NCBI RefSeq assembly: GCF_900638335.1
Contig: NZ_LR134508.1
Location: forward strand, 868,001-932,000
Length of the DNA: 64,000 bases
Reading direction: 5' to 3'
Source: Campylobacter lari
GTDB taxonomy: Bacteria > Campylobacterota > Campylobacteria > Campylobacterales > Campylobacteraceae
Part shown: positions 1 to 9,534 of the stretch, piece by piece
How the letters are laid out: each line of letters begins with the position of its first letter
How positions within the stretch are numbered: the stretch's first letter is position 1
Position numbers and translations under genes: made by a program
The notes under the pieces: model-generated
The model's input: only the letters and a program-made list of their open reading frames with translations
Databases searched by the model: none
Told to the model about the DNA's origin: nothing

Positions 1-318
1 TTTACCTATAACTAAAAAATGCTTCATAATATAACGTTTTAATATAAGCTTAAACTCATCTTTTTGTTGCTCAAAAATACTTGAAGCATAATCAGCACTA
101 TGTCTAGCAAAGATCAAAGCCACCAAAAAGATAATCCCTATCATTACAACACTATGTAATTCTACTTTAAAATCAATCTTTCCAAAATATCCTAAAAGTA
201 CTAAAATATATAATATAGCAGGGATAAATATAATCTTTAAATAAGCAACAATTCCTGTACTACCTTTTCCCTCAGGCAATACAAGATCAGAAAAATCATC
301 AGTTGTTTTAACTTCCAT
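1..318 (-). CDS. Conserved membrane protein, 3' part beyond the window
   Basis: The reading frame starts at the ATG at 316-318 and stays open for 106 codons to the window edge, so the C-terminus is missing. After about 25 polar residues there are two strongly hydrophobic segments (roughly residues 26-40 and 50-64) separated by a short charged loop, then a basic region. I do not recognise a domain. It lies directly upstream-to-downstream with fba and peb4 on the same strand, 75 bp after fba, which is the position of an uncharacterised membrane protein next to an OmpA-family gene in C. jejuni (from memory). Function unknown; a small inner-membrane protein is the safest description. Confidence 0.75.
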   Translation of the reverse strand, partial: MEVKTTDDFSDLVLPEGKGSTGIVAYLKIIFIPAILYILVLLGYFGKIDFKVELHSVVMIGIIFLVALIFARHSADYASSIFEQQKDEFKLILKRYIMKHFLVIGK

Positions 319-393
319 TTTATAAACCTTTGTTAATTTTACTCTAAAAACTTGAAATCTTCACAGGAAAATCAACTAAGAGTTATAAAACTC

Positions 394-1458
394 TTAGTTT
401 CTATCAATACAGTTTAAATCACTAAAAGCACATTCTAAGCGTTTGATCATACTTTCTTCACCCACTCTAAGCCATACTCTTGGATCATAGTATTTTTTAT
501 TTGGCTTATCATCGCCTTCAGGATTACCAATTTGTCCTTGCAAATAAGCCTTATTTTTAAGCTCATATTCTCTAACACCATCCCAAAAAGCCCATTGTGT
601 ATCTGTATCAATATTCATCTTAATCACACCATAGTTAAGCGCAGCTTTAATATCTTCTATATCACTACCACTACCACCATGGAAAACAAAATTAATTGGT
701 TTTTCTTCGCCAAGATTGAATTTTTCTTTTACATAATTTTGAGAGTTTTTAAGAATTTCTGGTCTTAAAATCACATTTCCTGGTTTATACACCCCATGTA
801 CATTACCAAAACTAGCTGCAATTGAAAATCTATTGCTAATTTTAGAAAGTCTCTCATAAGCTAGAGCTACATCTTCAGGCTGAGTGTATAATTTTGCATT
901 ATCAATATTAGTATTATCCACCCCGTCTTCTTCACCACCTGTACATCCTAACTCAAGCTCCAAAGAAATCCCAAGCTCAGACATTTGTTTTAAATAATTT
1001 TCACAAGTGCTTAGATTACTTTCTAAATCCTCTTCGCTTAAATCAATCATATGAGAGCTAAACAAAGGCTTGCCTGTTTCTTTTTTAAACTCAATATTTG
1101 CATCAATCAAAGCATCAATCCAAGGAAGCAGTTTTCTAGCAGCATGATCTGTGTGTAAAATCACCGGAACTCCATAAGCTTTTGCCATTAAATGCACATG
1201 TCTTGCACCGCTTATAGCACCAAGCACATCAGCTTTTGGACAAGCTTTTCCTGCTACAAATTTGGCTCCTCCATTTGAAAACTGAATAATCACAGGTGAA
1301 TTAACTTTTTTAGCACTTTCTAAAACCGCATTGATAGAGTTTGTCCCCACGACATTTACCGCAGGGATAGCAAATCCTTCTTTTTTTGCATGATTATATA
1401 CGATATTTAGATCATCGCCACTCAAAACACCTGGCTTAACAAGATCTAATACACCCAT
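394..1458 (-). CDS. fba: Class II fructose-bisphosphate aldolase
   Basis: The 354-residue product matches the zinc-dependent class II aldolase family over its full usual length. It interconverts fructose-1,6-bisphosphate with dihydroxyacetone phosphate and glyceraldehyde-3-phosphate in the cytosol; in Campylobacter, which lacks phosphofructokinase, it works mainly in gluconeogenesis. Visible signatures are LHTDHAARK with the catalytic Asp104 and zinc ligand His105, the ELELGCTGGEEDG block around residue 167-179, and the two further zinc histidines at about 221 (GNVHGVY) and 260 (FHGGSGS). Its ATG overlaps the stop codon of peb4 by one base, so the two are probably translated from one mRNA. 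Confidence 0.97.
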   Translation of the reverse strand: MGVLDLVKPGVLSGDDLNIVYNHAKKEGFAIPAVNVVGTNSINAVLESAKKVNSPVIIQFSNGGAKFVAGKACPKADVLGAISGARHVHLMAKAYGVPVILHTDHAARKLLPWIDALIDANIEFKKETGKPLFSSHMIDLSEEDLESNLSTCENYLKQMSELGISLELELGCTGGEEDGVDNTNIDNAKLYTQPEDVALAYERLSKISNRFSIAASFGNVHGVYKPGNVILRPEILKNSQNYVKEKFNLGEEKPINFVFHGGSGSDIEDIKAALNYGVIKMNIDTDTQWAFWDGVREYELKNKAYLQGQIGNPEGDDKPNKKYYDPRVWLRVGEESMIKRLECAFSDLNCIDRN

Positions 1459-2273
1459 TATTTATATTCCACTTTTGCTTTTTGAAGAAGTTCTTGAGCT
1501 TTTTTATTCATAAGTTCTTTAAATTCTTCCATTTTGATATTGCTTTCAATACCTGCTTTTACTTCATTATAGCTCATAGTACTTTTTGCTCTAGCATCTT
1601 CTTTTAAGATAATATGATATCCAAAATCACTCTTTACAGGTGTTTTAGAAATAGTACCTTTTTTCATAGAAAAAGCTGCATCGGCAAATGGTTTTACCAT
1701 AGTTGATTCAGCAAACCAACCAAGATCACCACCTTGAGCTGAAGAACCTTTGTCGATTGATTTTTCTTTTGCAAGTTGAGTAAATTTATCATTTAAAGCT
1801 TTACCACTTAATTTGCTAAGTTGGGCGATGATATCTTTAGCTTCTTTTTCACTAGTTACTAAGATGTGCTTAGCTTTTACTTGAGCTGGTTTAGTGAATT
1901 TATCTTTATTTGCTTCATAGAATTTTTTAGCTTTAGTATCATTATTTTTAATTGAATCAAAAATTTTCTTTTGATAGATATTTACCAAAATAGCTTCTTT
2001 AGCACGCTCTAATTCTTCTTTATATGAAGGATCATTTTCTATTTTTTGAGCTTTAGCATCTTTTAATACAAGTTGTTGAACGATATATTGATCAATAATT
2101 GCTTTTTTTTGCTCAGCTGGCAAATCAGCGATTTTAGCACCTCTTAACATAGGAGCAAAAAACTCATTCACTTCTGTATCACTGATATTGTTTCCATCAA
2201 GGGTTGCAACCACCGCAGCATTTAAACTTAAACCTGTTAATAAAGCCGCAGCAACTAAAGAAATTTTTTTCAT
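1458..2273 (-). CDS. peb4: Periplasmic peptidyl-prolyl isomerase/chaperone PEB4
   Basis: A 271-residue exported protein with a typical signal peptide (residues 1-19, ending ...LSLNA before AVV). An N-terminal SurA-like helical region is followed by a parvulin/rotamase domain at about residues 130-230, seen in the KAKHILV, GGDLGWF and GYHIILKED blocks. This is the PEB4/Cbf2 family, a major periplasmic protein of Campylobacter that helps outer-membrane proteins fold. A good ribosome site (AAAAGG) precedes the ATG. It heads the unit with fba and diverges from nth across a 79-bp AT-rich gap that must hold both promoters. Confidence 0.95.
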   Translation of the reverse strand: MKKISLVAAALLTGLSLNAAVVATLDGNNISDTEVNEFFAPMLRGAKIADLPAEQKKAIIDQYIVQQLVLKDAKAQKIENDPSYKEELERAKEAILVNIYQKKIFDSIKNNDTKAKKFYEANKDKFTKPAQVKAKHILVTSEKEAKDIIAQLSKLSGKALNDKFTQLAKEKSIDKGSSAQGGDLGWFAESTMVKPFADAAFSMKKGTISKTPVKSDFGYHIILKEDARAKSTMSYNEVKAGIESNIKMEEFKELMNKKAQELLQKAKVEYK

Positions 2274-2352
2274 TGTTTTTCCTTTTGAAATAATTTTGTT
2301 GATTTTATTATATCTAAACTTTATTTAAAGCCGATTAACATACAATAAGTTT

Positions 2353-2979
2353 ATGAAAAGAAATTTAGAAATTAAAAAATTATTTTTAGAGCATTTTGAA
2401 CAAGCAAAAACGGAATTAGTTTTTAGTAATGCTTACGAGCTTATAGTTTGTGTTATGCTTTCAGCTCAATGCACTGACAAAAGGGTTAATCTCATCACAC
2501 CGGCTTTATTTAAAGCTTATCCTAGTGTACAAGATTTAGCTAAGGCAAACTTAACATCTTTGAAACTTTTGATTAATTCTTGCTCATTTTATAATAATAA
2601 AGCACAAAATTTAATCAAAATGGCTCAAACAGTTTGTGAGCAATTTAATGGTGAGATCCCCATGAATGAGCATGATTTAAAGACTCTAGCAGGAGTAGGA
2701 CAAAAAACTGCACATGTAGTGATGATAGAATGGTGCGGGGCTAATTGCATGGCTGTAGATACACATGTATTTAGAGTTTCACACAGACTTAATCTTAGCA
2801 AAGCCAAAACCCCTGAAGAAACTGAAAAAGACTTAACTAAAATTTTTAAAGACAACCTAAACTATCTTCATCAAGCTATGGTGCTTTTTGGACGCTATAC
2901 ATGTAAGGCTAAAAATCCTTTATGTAAAGAGTGCTTTTTGAAACATTTATGCAAGAGTAAAGATAAAAAATTAATCTAG
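2353..2979 (+). CDS. nth: Endonuclease III (DNA glycosylase/AP lyase)
   Basis: The 208-residue product is a full-length endonuclease III, which removes oxidised pyrimidines and nicks the abasic site during base-excision repair. The helix-hairpin-helix reads LAGVGQKTAHVV with the catalytic Lys, followed by the catalytic Asp in AVDTHVFRV. The C-terminus carries the four-cysteine [4Fe-4S] motif C-x6-C-x2-C-x5-C. The stop codon lies inside the left arm of the terminator hairpin that follows. The ribosome site in front of the ATG is weak. Confidence 0.96.
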   Translation: MKRNLEIKKLFLEHFEQAKTELVFSNAYELIVCVMLSAQCTDKRVNLITPALFKAYPSVQDLAKANLTSLKLLINSCSFYNNKAQNLIKMAQTVCEQFNGEIPMNEHDLKTLAGVGQKTAHVVMIEWCGANCMAVDTHVFRVSHRLNLSKAKTPEETEKDLTKIFKDNLNYLHQAMVLFGRYTCKAKNPLCKECFLKHLCKSKDKKLI

Positions 2980-3001
2980 CACTAATTTAGTGCTAGATTA
3001 A
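2971..3001. terminator. Intrinsic terminator between convergent nth and gltS
   Basis: A perfect 14-bp inverted repeat (2971-2984 and 2988-3001) with a 3-nt loop. Read on the minus strand it is followed by six T, so it should end gltS transcription; on the plus strand the T tract is short. The nth stop codon lies within the left arm. Confidence 0.85.
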
Positions 3002-3002
3002 T

Positions 3003-4211
3003 TTAATGAAAGAATGGTAGATACAAGAAAGCATTAATCACTAAGGCATTTACTATATCTATAAAAAACGCACCTACTAAAGGCACAATAATAAATGCCA
3101 TATGGCTCATACCATAGTGATTTGTTACAGTTTGCATATTTACCATAGCTGTTGGAGTAGCGCCTAAACCAAAACCACAATGACCTGCTGCCAAAACCGC
3201 TGCATCATAGTCTTTTCCACATACCCTAAAGGTTACAAATATAGCAAAAGCAGCCATCATAGCAACTTGCACTACTAAAATTACTAACATCGGTAGAGCA
3301 AGGGTAACTAGATCCCAAAGATTAATAGTCATTAATGCTAAAGCCAAGAATAAAGACAAGCTTACATTACCTAAAACTGATACTTCTCTATCAAACACAT
3401 GGTGAATTTTTGTAGCTGATAAAACATTTCTTAAAACAACACCTACAAAAAGACAATATACAAAAGTTGGTAAAGTAAAACCTGTATTTGTCTTAATATA
3501 AGTAGATAAAGCACTACCTATTAATAAACACAAAGCAATCAATGCTAAAGACTCTATAAAAGAAGATGGAGTGATTAATCTTTCTTTTTCTGGAGATTGG
3601 AAATTCAAAATTGCATCTTTATCATCATTTTGTTTTGGAACCACTAATTTATGCTTATTAACCAAATATCTTGCAACAGGACCGCCTATGATACCACCTG
3701 AGATAAGTCCAAAAGTAGCACAAGCAATAGCAACAGTAGTTGCACTAGAATACAAATAAGGCTCTTTGATAAATTCAGCCGCCCAAGCTGCACCTGTACC
3801 ATGACCACCACTCATTGTAACAGAACCTGCTATAAGCCCCATTAGTGGATTTTGCCCCATAGCGCTTGCAACACCTATACCAACTATATTTTGTGCAAAA
3901 AGCAAGCCAACTACTACCACCAAAAAAATCGCTAATTTTCTACCACCTTTTTTTAATGAAGCAAAATCAGCTAACAAACCAATACTTGAGAAAAATGCAA
4001 GCATTAGTGGATCTTTCATAGATTCATCAAATTTAATGTCTAATGAAAAAGAACTATGTAAGATTAAAAGAATAATCGCAGCTATTCCACCACCAACAAC
4101 TGGTTCAGGGATATTATAATCACGAAGAAATTTTACCCTTTTAATGACAAAAACGCCCAAAAGCAGTACTATAACCATAGTAACTAGCGTTGCATAAAAA
4201 TCAAATTTCAT
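3003..4211 (-). CDS. gltS: Sodium/glutamate symporter GltS
   Basis: A 402-residue polytopic membrane protein with about ten to eleven hydrophobic segments in two repeats, matching the GltS family of Na+-coupled glutamate importers in length. The repeat-end motifs SGGHGTGAAW (about 135) and AGHCGFGLGATPTA (about 345) are the characteristic re-entrant loops. It stands alone, convergent with nth and separated from the efflux operon by about 115 bp. Glutamate is one of the few carbon sources used by Campylobacter, which fits. Family assignment is firm; substrate is inferred from the family. Confidence 0.93.
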   Translation of the reverse strand: MKFDFYATLVTMVIVLLLGVFVIKRVKFLRDYNIPEPVVGGGIAAIILLILHSSFSLDIKFDESMKDPLMLAFFSSIGLLADFASLKKGGRKLAIFLVVVVGLLFAQNIVGIGVASAMGQNPLMGLIAGSVTMSGGHGTGAAWAAEFIKEPYLYSSATTVAIACATFGLISGGIIGGPVARYLVNKHKLVVPKQNDDKDAILNFQSPEKERLITPSSFIESLALIALCLLIGSALSTYIKTNTGFTLPTFVYCLFVGVVLRNVLSATKIHHVFDREVSVLGNVSLSLFLALALMTINLWDLVTLALPMLVILVVQVAMMAAFAIFVTFRVCGKDYDAAVLAAGHCGFGLGATPTAMVNMQTVTNHYGMSHMAFIIVPLVGAFFIDIVNALVINAFLYLPFFH

Positions 4212-4326
4212 ACCTCTCCTTTGTTTGATTTACTTATCAATTGTAATCTAAATGACTTTAAAAACAACGCAAATAAACACTACTCTTTACTAAGATATTA
4301 CAAAATGAAACACTTTTAAGTTTATT

Positions 4327-5667
4327 TTACTTTGAAATCAAGACTATATTATGATATAAATTAACATTTTTAAGCAAAGATAGTTTCGCTCTATTAAGTT
4401 CTTGAAGTGAATTAATAAGCAAAGCATCCGCATCAAGATAATCTTTTAGCTCATTACGCCCTAATTCGTATTTTTCAAAATATAATTGTGTAATTTTTGC
4501 TTGATTAGTATTAATGTCTTTTACTAAATTTAACAAATCATTATAGTATTTATCATTTTCATAACAAAGCTGAAACTCATGAATAGCTCTTTGCAATGCA
4601 TCCTTATACTCATATAAGCGTACTTGGTATGCAAATTCAGAAATTTTTACATTTTGTCTTACTCTATAAAAGTCCAAAAATGGTAAATCAATAACAACAT
4701 TTCCACCTAAGATTAAAAATTTAAAACTCTCATCAAATTTTTTATCACCCCCATCTAAATTTCCCAATATTTTTATGCTAGGTAAAATGCTTTTTTGCAC
4801 ACTTGCATAATCTTTATAAGAAGCCATAAGTTGATTTAGCTTTGCTTGAACTTGTGGTCTATAAGCAAGCATTTTTAACTCTATATTAAAATTAATTTTT
4901 TGCAATGAAAAATCTTCGAGAGTATAATTTAGTATTTTATTAATCAAACGCTCATCATCTTTGCCTAGCAAATCTTTTATATTTTTAAGTGTTAAGTCTT
5001 TATTTTGCAAATTTGTGATGATATTTTGTTTAGTATTTAATAAAGACTTTTTAATATTTAAAAGATCAATATACTCAACCTTACCATAATTAAATTTAGT
5101 AGTATAAATTTCTAGCATTTGCTCAAGATTTTTCAAATGATTGTTTAGTAATCGATCCACATCATTAAAATAAATCAATTCAAAAATGCTATTAATCGCT
5201 AAATTAATCGTATCAAGCTCTAAAGAGCGTAACTCATATTCGCTTGCTTTTGCTAAAAATTCAGAACTAGCAACTTGATCTGAAATTTTGCCATATATAT
5301 CAAGCTCATAATTTAACATAATGCCATTTGAAAAGCTATGTGTTTTTGCACCATTGTTTAAATTTTTTCTTATATTTGCACCTAAATTTCCACTTAAAGT
5401 AGGATAAAGATCTAAATTTAAAAGCTTATATCTAGCTAAAGTGCTTAAAAAATTAACCCTTGCTACATTTAAATCTTTATTATTATCCATAATAGCTTTT
5501 AAGATATTATTTAAATCTTGATTGTTATATTTTTCCCACCAAGCCTTACTTGCATTAAAATCTTCAAAATATTCTTTTTTTATTTGATCTTGAGATACTT
5601 GCTCTAATTTTACACCTACACAAGCATTTAAAAAAAAGGCTACAAAAAATAATAAAAATATTCTCAT
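4327..5667 (-). CDS. TolC-like outer-membrane efflux lipoprotein of the Mac system
   Basis: About 446 residues with a lipoprotein signal (lipobox LNAC within the first 17 residues) and two long helical/strand repeats typical of TolC/OprM outer-membrane channels. A GTG 21 bp upstream is also open, but the ATG at 5665-5667 is preferred: it follows AAAGGA by five bases, sits just after the macB stop, and puts the lipoprotein signal at the very N-terminus. With MacA and MacB it should form a three-part export machine spanning both membranes. It corresponds to the gene downstream of macAB in C. jejuni. Confidence 0.88.
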   Translation of the reverse strand: MRIFLLFFVAFFLNACVGVKLEQVSQDQIKKEYFEDFNASKAWWEKYNNQDLNNILKAIMDNNKDLNVARVNFLSTLARYKLLNLDLYPTLSGNLGANIRKNLNNGAKTHSFSNGIMLNYELDIYGKISDQVASSEFLAKASEYELRSLELDTINLAINSIFELIYFNDVDRLLNNHLKNLEQMLEIYTTKFNYGKVEYIDLLNIKKSLLNTKQNIITNLQNKDLTLKNIKDLLGKDDERLINKILNYTLEDFSLQKINFNIELKMLAYRPQVQAKLNQLMASYKDYASVQKSILPSIKILGNLDGGDKKFDESFKFLILGGNVVIDLPFLDFYRVRQNVKISEFAYQVRLYEYKDALQRAIHEFQLCYENDKYYNDLLNLVKDINTNQAKITQLYFEKYELGRNELKDYLDADALLINSLQELNRAKLSLLKNVNLYHNIVLISK

Positions 5668-5668
5668 C

Positions 5669-7600
5669 TCATTCCTTTGATAAAGCACTAATAGGATTTA
5701 AATTTGCTGCATTTTTTGCTGGGAAAAATCCAAAAACCACTCCGATTAAAACCGAACTTAAAAGCCCTAAAAATACTGAATTTAACGAAAGTATCATCGT
5801 AAAACCAAAATTTAAAGAATTAAATACTTCAATGATAATAAAAGAAAGCATTACTCCAAAAATAGCTCCCAAAGAACAAATCAATACAGCTTCGATTAAA
5901 AATTGCATCAAAATATCCTCTTTTCTAGCCCCAATAGCCATTCTAACTCCAATTTCTCTTGTACGCTCACTTACTGAAACAAGCATGATATTCATCACAC
6001 CAATACCACCTACTATCAAAGATACCACTGCAATAGAAGAAATAAGTAAAGTCAAAGTAGCAGTATTTTCCTCAATGGCATTTTTAATTGCATCAGAATT
6101 TATAGTGAAAAAATCTTTTTTTCCGCGTTTAATCTCTAAAATTTTTACCATAGCCTCTTCAGCTAAAGCAGGATTTATCTCATCTTTTACCTTAGTTACT
6201 ATGGCTCTTATTTGTTTATCCCCTGTGATTTTATTCATCAAAGTAGAATAAGGAGTATAAATTTTAATAGTATTTTCATCAGCCCTAAAGCCTTTATTAT
6301 CTCTTTCTTTTTTTAAAACTCCAACTATGGTTAAAGGCTGTTTGTTAAAAATCACACTTTTACCTAAAACATCTTTAGCACTGATACTATCAAATAAAAT
6401 TCTTAAAGCATTTTCATCTATAATGCAAATATTAGTATTATCTTTTATATCTTCATTATTAATAAATCTACCATCCACCATTACAAAACCTCTAAGTCTT
6501 AGATGATTTGGCCCTACTCCATGAATTCTAGCCTGTAAAGAATTATTCTTATAAGTTACAACCCCCACTTTGCCTACATCTGCTTCCACTGCTTCTAAAT
6601 AAGGCAAAGAACTTAAAGTTTTTAAATCACTTAAATTAAGCCTTGTTCTACCTGATCGAATATCTCCCAAGCCACGCCCTGAAACAACTTCTATGGTATT
6701 AGTACCAATAGAGCTAATAGAAGCAAGTATATTTTGTTGAGCTCCAAGTCCTAAAGCAACCACGCAAACTACTGAAGCTATACCTATAATAATACCAAGC
6801 ATAGTAAGCAAAGAGCGTAGTTTGTGTGCTACAATGGAAGCTATAGACATCTTCAAACTTTCAAAAAGCTGATTTTTAAGTAAATTAAAGCTTTTTTTCT
6901 CTTTTGGCATTAACTTAGTTTTTATTTCGTCTGATTTTTTTGCACCATTATCACTTATAATTTTACCATCTTTAATTTCTATAACTCTTTTTGCTCTAGC
7001 AGCTATTTCTCTATCATGAGTTACCAAAACTACAGTATGTCCTTGCTCGTTTAGTTTGTTTAAAATTTCTAAAACTATCTTACCACTTTTAGAATCAAGC
7101 GCACCCGTTGGCTCATCTGCTAAAATAAGCTCACCACCATTCATCAAAGCTCTTGCTATAGAAACTCTTTGCTGTTGCCCACCACTTAGTTCATTTGGCT
7201 TTGATAATTCTTTATGATCAAGCTCTAAGAAAGAAAGTAATTCTTTAGCCTTTTGTGATCTTTCATGTTTGTTTTTACCCGCATAAACAGCAGGCAAAGC
7301 AACATTATCTTTAGCATTTAAAAGACTAAGCAAATTATATCTTTGGAAAATAAAACCGATTTTTTCACGTCTAATTCTTGCTTTTTCATCTTTACTTAAA
7401 TTAGTTACTTCATGTGCATCTAAAAAATATTTTCCACTACTTGGTTCATCAAGCGTGCCTATGATGTTTAAAAGAGAAGTTTTCCCACTACCTGATTGTC
7501 CTATAATGGCTACAAATTCTCCCTTTTGAATATAAAGATTAATATTTTCTAAAATAGTTGTATTATTAATCTTTTTTTGTATATTTTCTAAGCATATCAT
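5669..7600 (-). CDS. macB: MacB-type ABC exporter, ATPase fused to permease
   Basis: 643 residues. An N-terminal ABC ATPase holds Walker [10 protein letters not shown] (34-42), signature LSGGQ (138-142), Walker B LILADEP (158-164) and the H-loop VTHD. Then come one membrane helix (about 258-280), the large periplasmic MacB core and three C-terminal FtsX-type helices. MacB acts as a mechanotransmission pump for periplasmic substrates such as peptides, macrolides or siderophores. Start overlaps the macA stop by four bases (ATGA), and the outer-membrane channel gene follows directly, so all three parts are co-transcribed. Substrate here is unknown. Confidence 0.95.
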   Translation of the reverse strand: MICLENIQKKINNTTILENINLYIQKGEFVAIIGQSGSGKTSLLNIIGTLDEPSSGKYFLDAHEVTNLSKDEKARIRREKIGFIFQRYNLLSLLNAKDNVALPAVYAGKNKHERSQKAKELLSFLELDHKELSKPNELSGGQQQRVSIARALMNGGELILADEPTGALDSKSGKIVLEILNKLNEQGHTVVLVTHDREIAARAKRVIEIKDGKIISDNGAKKSDEIKTKLMPKEKKSFNLLKNQLFESLKMSIASIVAHKLRSLLTMLGIIIGIASVVCVVALGLGAQQNILASISSIGTNTIEVVSGRGLGDIRSGRTRLNLSDLKTLSSLPYLEAVEADVGKVGVVTYKNNSLQARIHGVGPNHLRLRGFVMVDGRFINNEDIKDNTNICIIDENALRILFDSISAKDVLGKSVIFNKQPLTIVGVLKKERDNKGFRADENTIKIYTPYSTLMNKITGDKQIRAIVTKVKDEINPALAEEAMVKILEIKRGKKDFFTINSDAIKNAIEENTATLTLLISSIAVVSLIVGGIGVMNIMLVSVSERTREIGVRMAIGARKEDILMQFLIEAVLICSLGAIFGVMLSFIIIEVFNSLNFGFTMILSLNSVFLGLLSSVLIGVVFGFFPAKNAANLNPISALSKE

Positions 7601-8730
7601 TTTTTATTTTTACCTATAATAACTAAATCACCCTCATTAATACCATCTAAAATTTGAGTATTTAAACTATCTTTAATACCTAATTTAACAGGTGTTTTTA
7701 CGCTTATATTATTTGTTTTTAAAATTTCTACATAATATCCCTTTGTATCGCTTTTTATAGCCAAAGTTGGTATAACTAAGGTATTATTTTCTGTTTTAAT
7801 GGCAATTTCATTTTCTGTACTCATACCTATGCGTAAAAAATTATTATTATTTTTTACAAAAACCCTTGCGTAATAATACACAGCGCTAGTGCTAGTACTT
7901 GAGTTTGAGTTTAAATTTGTATTACTTGTTGCATCACTTATAGTAGTATTTGCTGGATCTATACTCGAAATAGTTGCTTCGTATTTTTTATCAGGTTCAT
8001 TTAAAATGCTAAATTTAACCTTTTTACCAACACTGATTTTATTAATATCAGCTTCAGCTATTTGCATACGAATTTCCATTTCACTTAAATCAGCCAAACG
8101 CACTATACTTGGTGTATTTTGGTTTGCATTTACAGTTTGACCCTCTTCAACCGCTACATTAATAATCTCACCCTTACTAGGTGCAGTTATAGTAGTATAA
8201 GCTAAATCTTTTTGAGCATTTTTTAAAGAAATTTCAAGTTGAGTAGTTTGAGCTTTTAAATCAGCCACATTTGCTCTTAAAGCATAAAAAGTATTTTTAA
8301 GATTTTCAAGATTTTCTAAGGAAGTAGCCTTTTTGGCATAAAGCTTTTGCTCTCTTTGGTATTGTTTAGTAGCTATATCAAGGGCAATTTTTTTACTTTC
8401 TAAATTTGCCTTTGCGCTTTCAAGTTGAGCTTTGGTAATATCTAAATCATTTTGTTGCTTATCTTTATCAATTTGTGCAATTAAATCACCTTCATTAACA
8501 TGATCACCTAATTTTACATAAAGTTTAGTAATTTGCCCACTAACTTGCGCACCAACATCAACTTGGGTTTTTGCATAAACTTCGCCAATTGCTTCTATAC
8601 TTTGAGTAATATCTTGTTTTTTAACTTCATAAGTTAGATAATTATATTCTTCTTTGTTTGCAAAAAAGAAAAAATACACTCCTATAATGAGTATAATCAA
8701 AAATACGCCTAAATAAATTATTTTTTTCAT
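7597..8730 (-). CDS. macA: MacA-type periplasmic adaptor (membrane fusion protein)
   Basis: 377 residues with one N-terminal membrane helix (about 4-22), a biotinyl-lipoyl half-motif near VGAQVSGQI and [19 protein letters not shown], a central coiled-coil hairpin (about 95-175), the second lipoyl half near residue 190, and a beta-barrel/membrane-proximal domain. A low-complexity Asn/Ser/Thr stretch around residues 270-285 is unusual. It links MacB to the outer-membrane channel. First gene of the three-gene unit; its start faces the divergent nitroreductase across 126 bp of very AT-rich DNA. Confidence 0.93.
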   Translation of the reverse strand: MKKIIYLGVFLIILIIGVYFFFFANKEEYNYLTYEVKKQDITQSIEAIGEVYAKTQVDVGAQVSGQITKLYVKLGDHVNEGDLIAQIDKDKQQNDLDITKAQLESAKANLESKKIALDIATKQYQREQKLYAKKATSLENLENLKNTFYALRANVADLKAQTTQLEISLKNAQKDLAYTTITAPSKGEIINVAVEEGQTVNANQNTPSIVRLADLSEMEIRMQIAEADINKISVGKKVKFSILNEPDKKYEATISSIDPANTTISDATSNTNLNSNSSTSTSAVYYYARVFVKNNNNFLRIGMSTENEIAIKTENNTLVIPTLAIKSDTKGYYVEILKTNNISVKTPVKLGIKDSLNTQILDGINEGDLVIIGKNKK

Positions 8731-8778
8731 TTTAATCCTTTAAAATCATATAATAAAACATTTGTATAAAGTAAAAAT

Positions 8779-8814
8779 AAAATTGTAACAATAAAATATA
8801 ATTTTAACAATTTT
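8779..8814. promoter_or_regulatory. Candidate operator between macA and nitroreductase
   Basis: An 8-bp inverted repeat, AAAATTGT (8779-8786) and ACAATTTT (8807-8814), brackets the divergent promoter region. It also contains a direct repeat TAACAAT at 8786-8792 and 8805-8811, 19 bp apart, and an 11-bp palindrome ATTGT-A-ACAAT. The position suits a regulator controlling both genes; no regulator gene lies nearby, and AT-rich DNA yields such repeats by chance. Confidence 0.3.
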
Positions 8815-8856
8815 AAAGCTTATAAGATATAAGATAAATCAAAAAAAGGAAAAATA

Positions 8857-9465
8857 ATGCAAGATTATTTAAATTTAATGCAAAATCGCTCTTCGATTAG
8901 AACTTATACCCAAGAAAAAATTTCTAAAGAGAATTTAGAATATATCTTAGAATGTGCTAGATTGTCTCCTAGTTCCTTAGGACTTGAACCTTGGAAATTC
9001 TTAGTTTTTCAAAAAAATGAACATAAAAAAGAAATTGCTAAAATAGCTAACAATCAAAGCCATGTAGCAAATTGTGCTGCTATTATTGTTGTAACTTCAA
9101 GGGCTGATTTTAAAGATTATTTTGAAGAAAAACTGAAAAAGCGTGGCTTAAGCCAAGAAGAATTAAATAAACGCTTACAAACTTATAAGCCATTTTTAGA
9201 CGCAATGAATTTAGAACAAAGTTTTATTTATGCAAAAGAACAAAGTTATCTTGCTATTGCAAATATTATCAATGCTGCTTATAGTTTAAATTTAGGCTCA
9301 TGTATTATCGGTGGCTTTGATAAAGATAAAATCAATCAATATTTAGATTTAGACACTACCAAGCAAAGAGTATCCATGCTTATTACTTTAGGACATACCC
9401 AAGAAAATACTAGCGTAGAAAAAGCTCGTTTTGCATTTGATGAAGTGGTAGAATTTAAAGATTAA
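8857..9465 (+). CDS. Nitroreductase-family flavoprotein
   Basis: 202 residues, the usual size for the FMN-dependent NfsB/RdxA nitroreductase family. The N-terminal RSSIRTY (10-17), the ARLSPSSLGLEPWKF block (about 33-47) and the late GSCIIGGFD block are the FMN- and substrate-binding regions. Such enzymes reduce quinones or nitro compounds with NAD(P)H; the family includes RdxA, which determines metronidazole activation in Helicobacter, but I cannot place this protein in that subgroup. A strong AAAAGGA site precedes the ATG. It is upstream of aas with a structured 69-bp gap. Confidence 0.88.
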   Translation: MQDYLNLMQNRSSIRTYTQEKISKENLEYILECARLSPSSLGLEPWKFLVFQKNEHKKEIAKIANNQSHVANCAAIIVVTSRADFKDYFEEKLKKRGLSQEELNKRLQTYKPFLDAMNLEQSFIYAKEQSYLAIANIINAAYSLNLGSCIIGGFDKDKINQYLDLDTTKQRVSMLITLGHTQENTSVEKARFAFDEVVEFKD

Positions 9466-9474
9466 TCAAATATC

Positions 9475-9532
9475 AAAACTCCATTTAAATTTTATATAAT
9501 AAAATAATATTTTTAAAATAGAATGGAGTTTT
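9475..9532 (+). promoter_or_regulatory. Inverted repeat masking the aas ribosome site
   Basis: AAAACTCCATT (9475-9485) is the exact reverse complement of AATGGAGTTTT (9522-9532). The right arm contains the GGAG ribosome site for the aas ATG at 9535. RNA reading through from the nitroreductase gene would fold and hide this site. A consensus -10 box TATAAT at 9495-9500 lies between the arms, so RNA started there would lack the left arm and keep the site free. Confidence 0.5.
9495..9500 (+). promoter_or_regulatory. Predicted -10 box of aas
   Basis: TATAAT at 9495-9500, 35 bp before the aas start codon, preceded by T-rich DNA as is usual for Campylobacter vegetative promoters, which lack a clear -35 box. 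Prediction only. Confidence 0.5.
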
Positions 9533-9534
9533 AA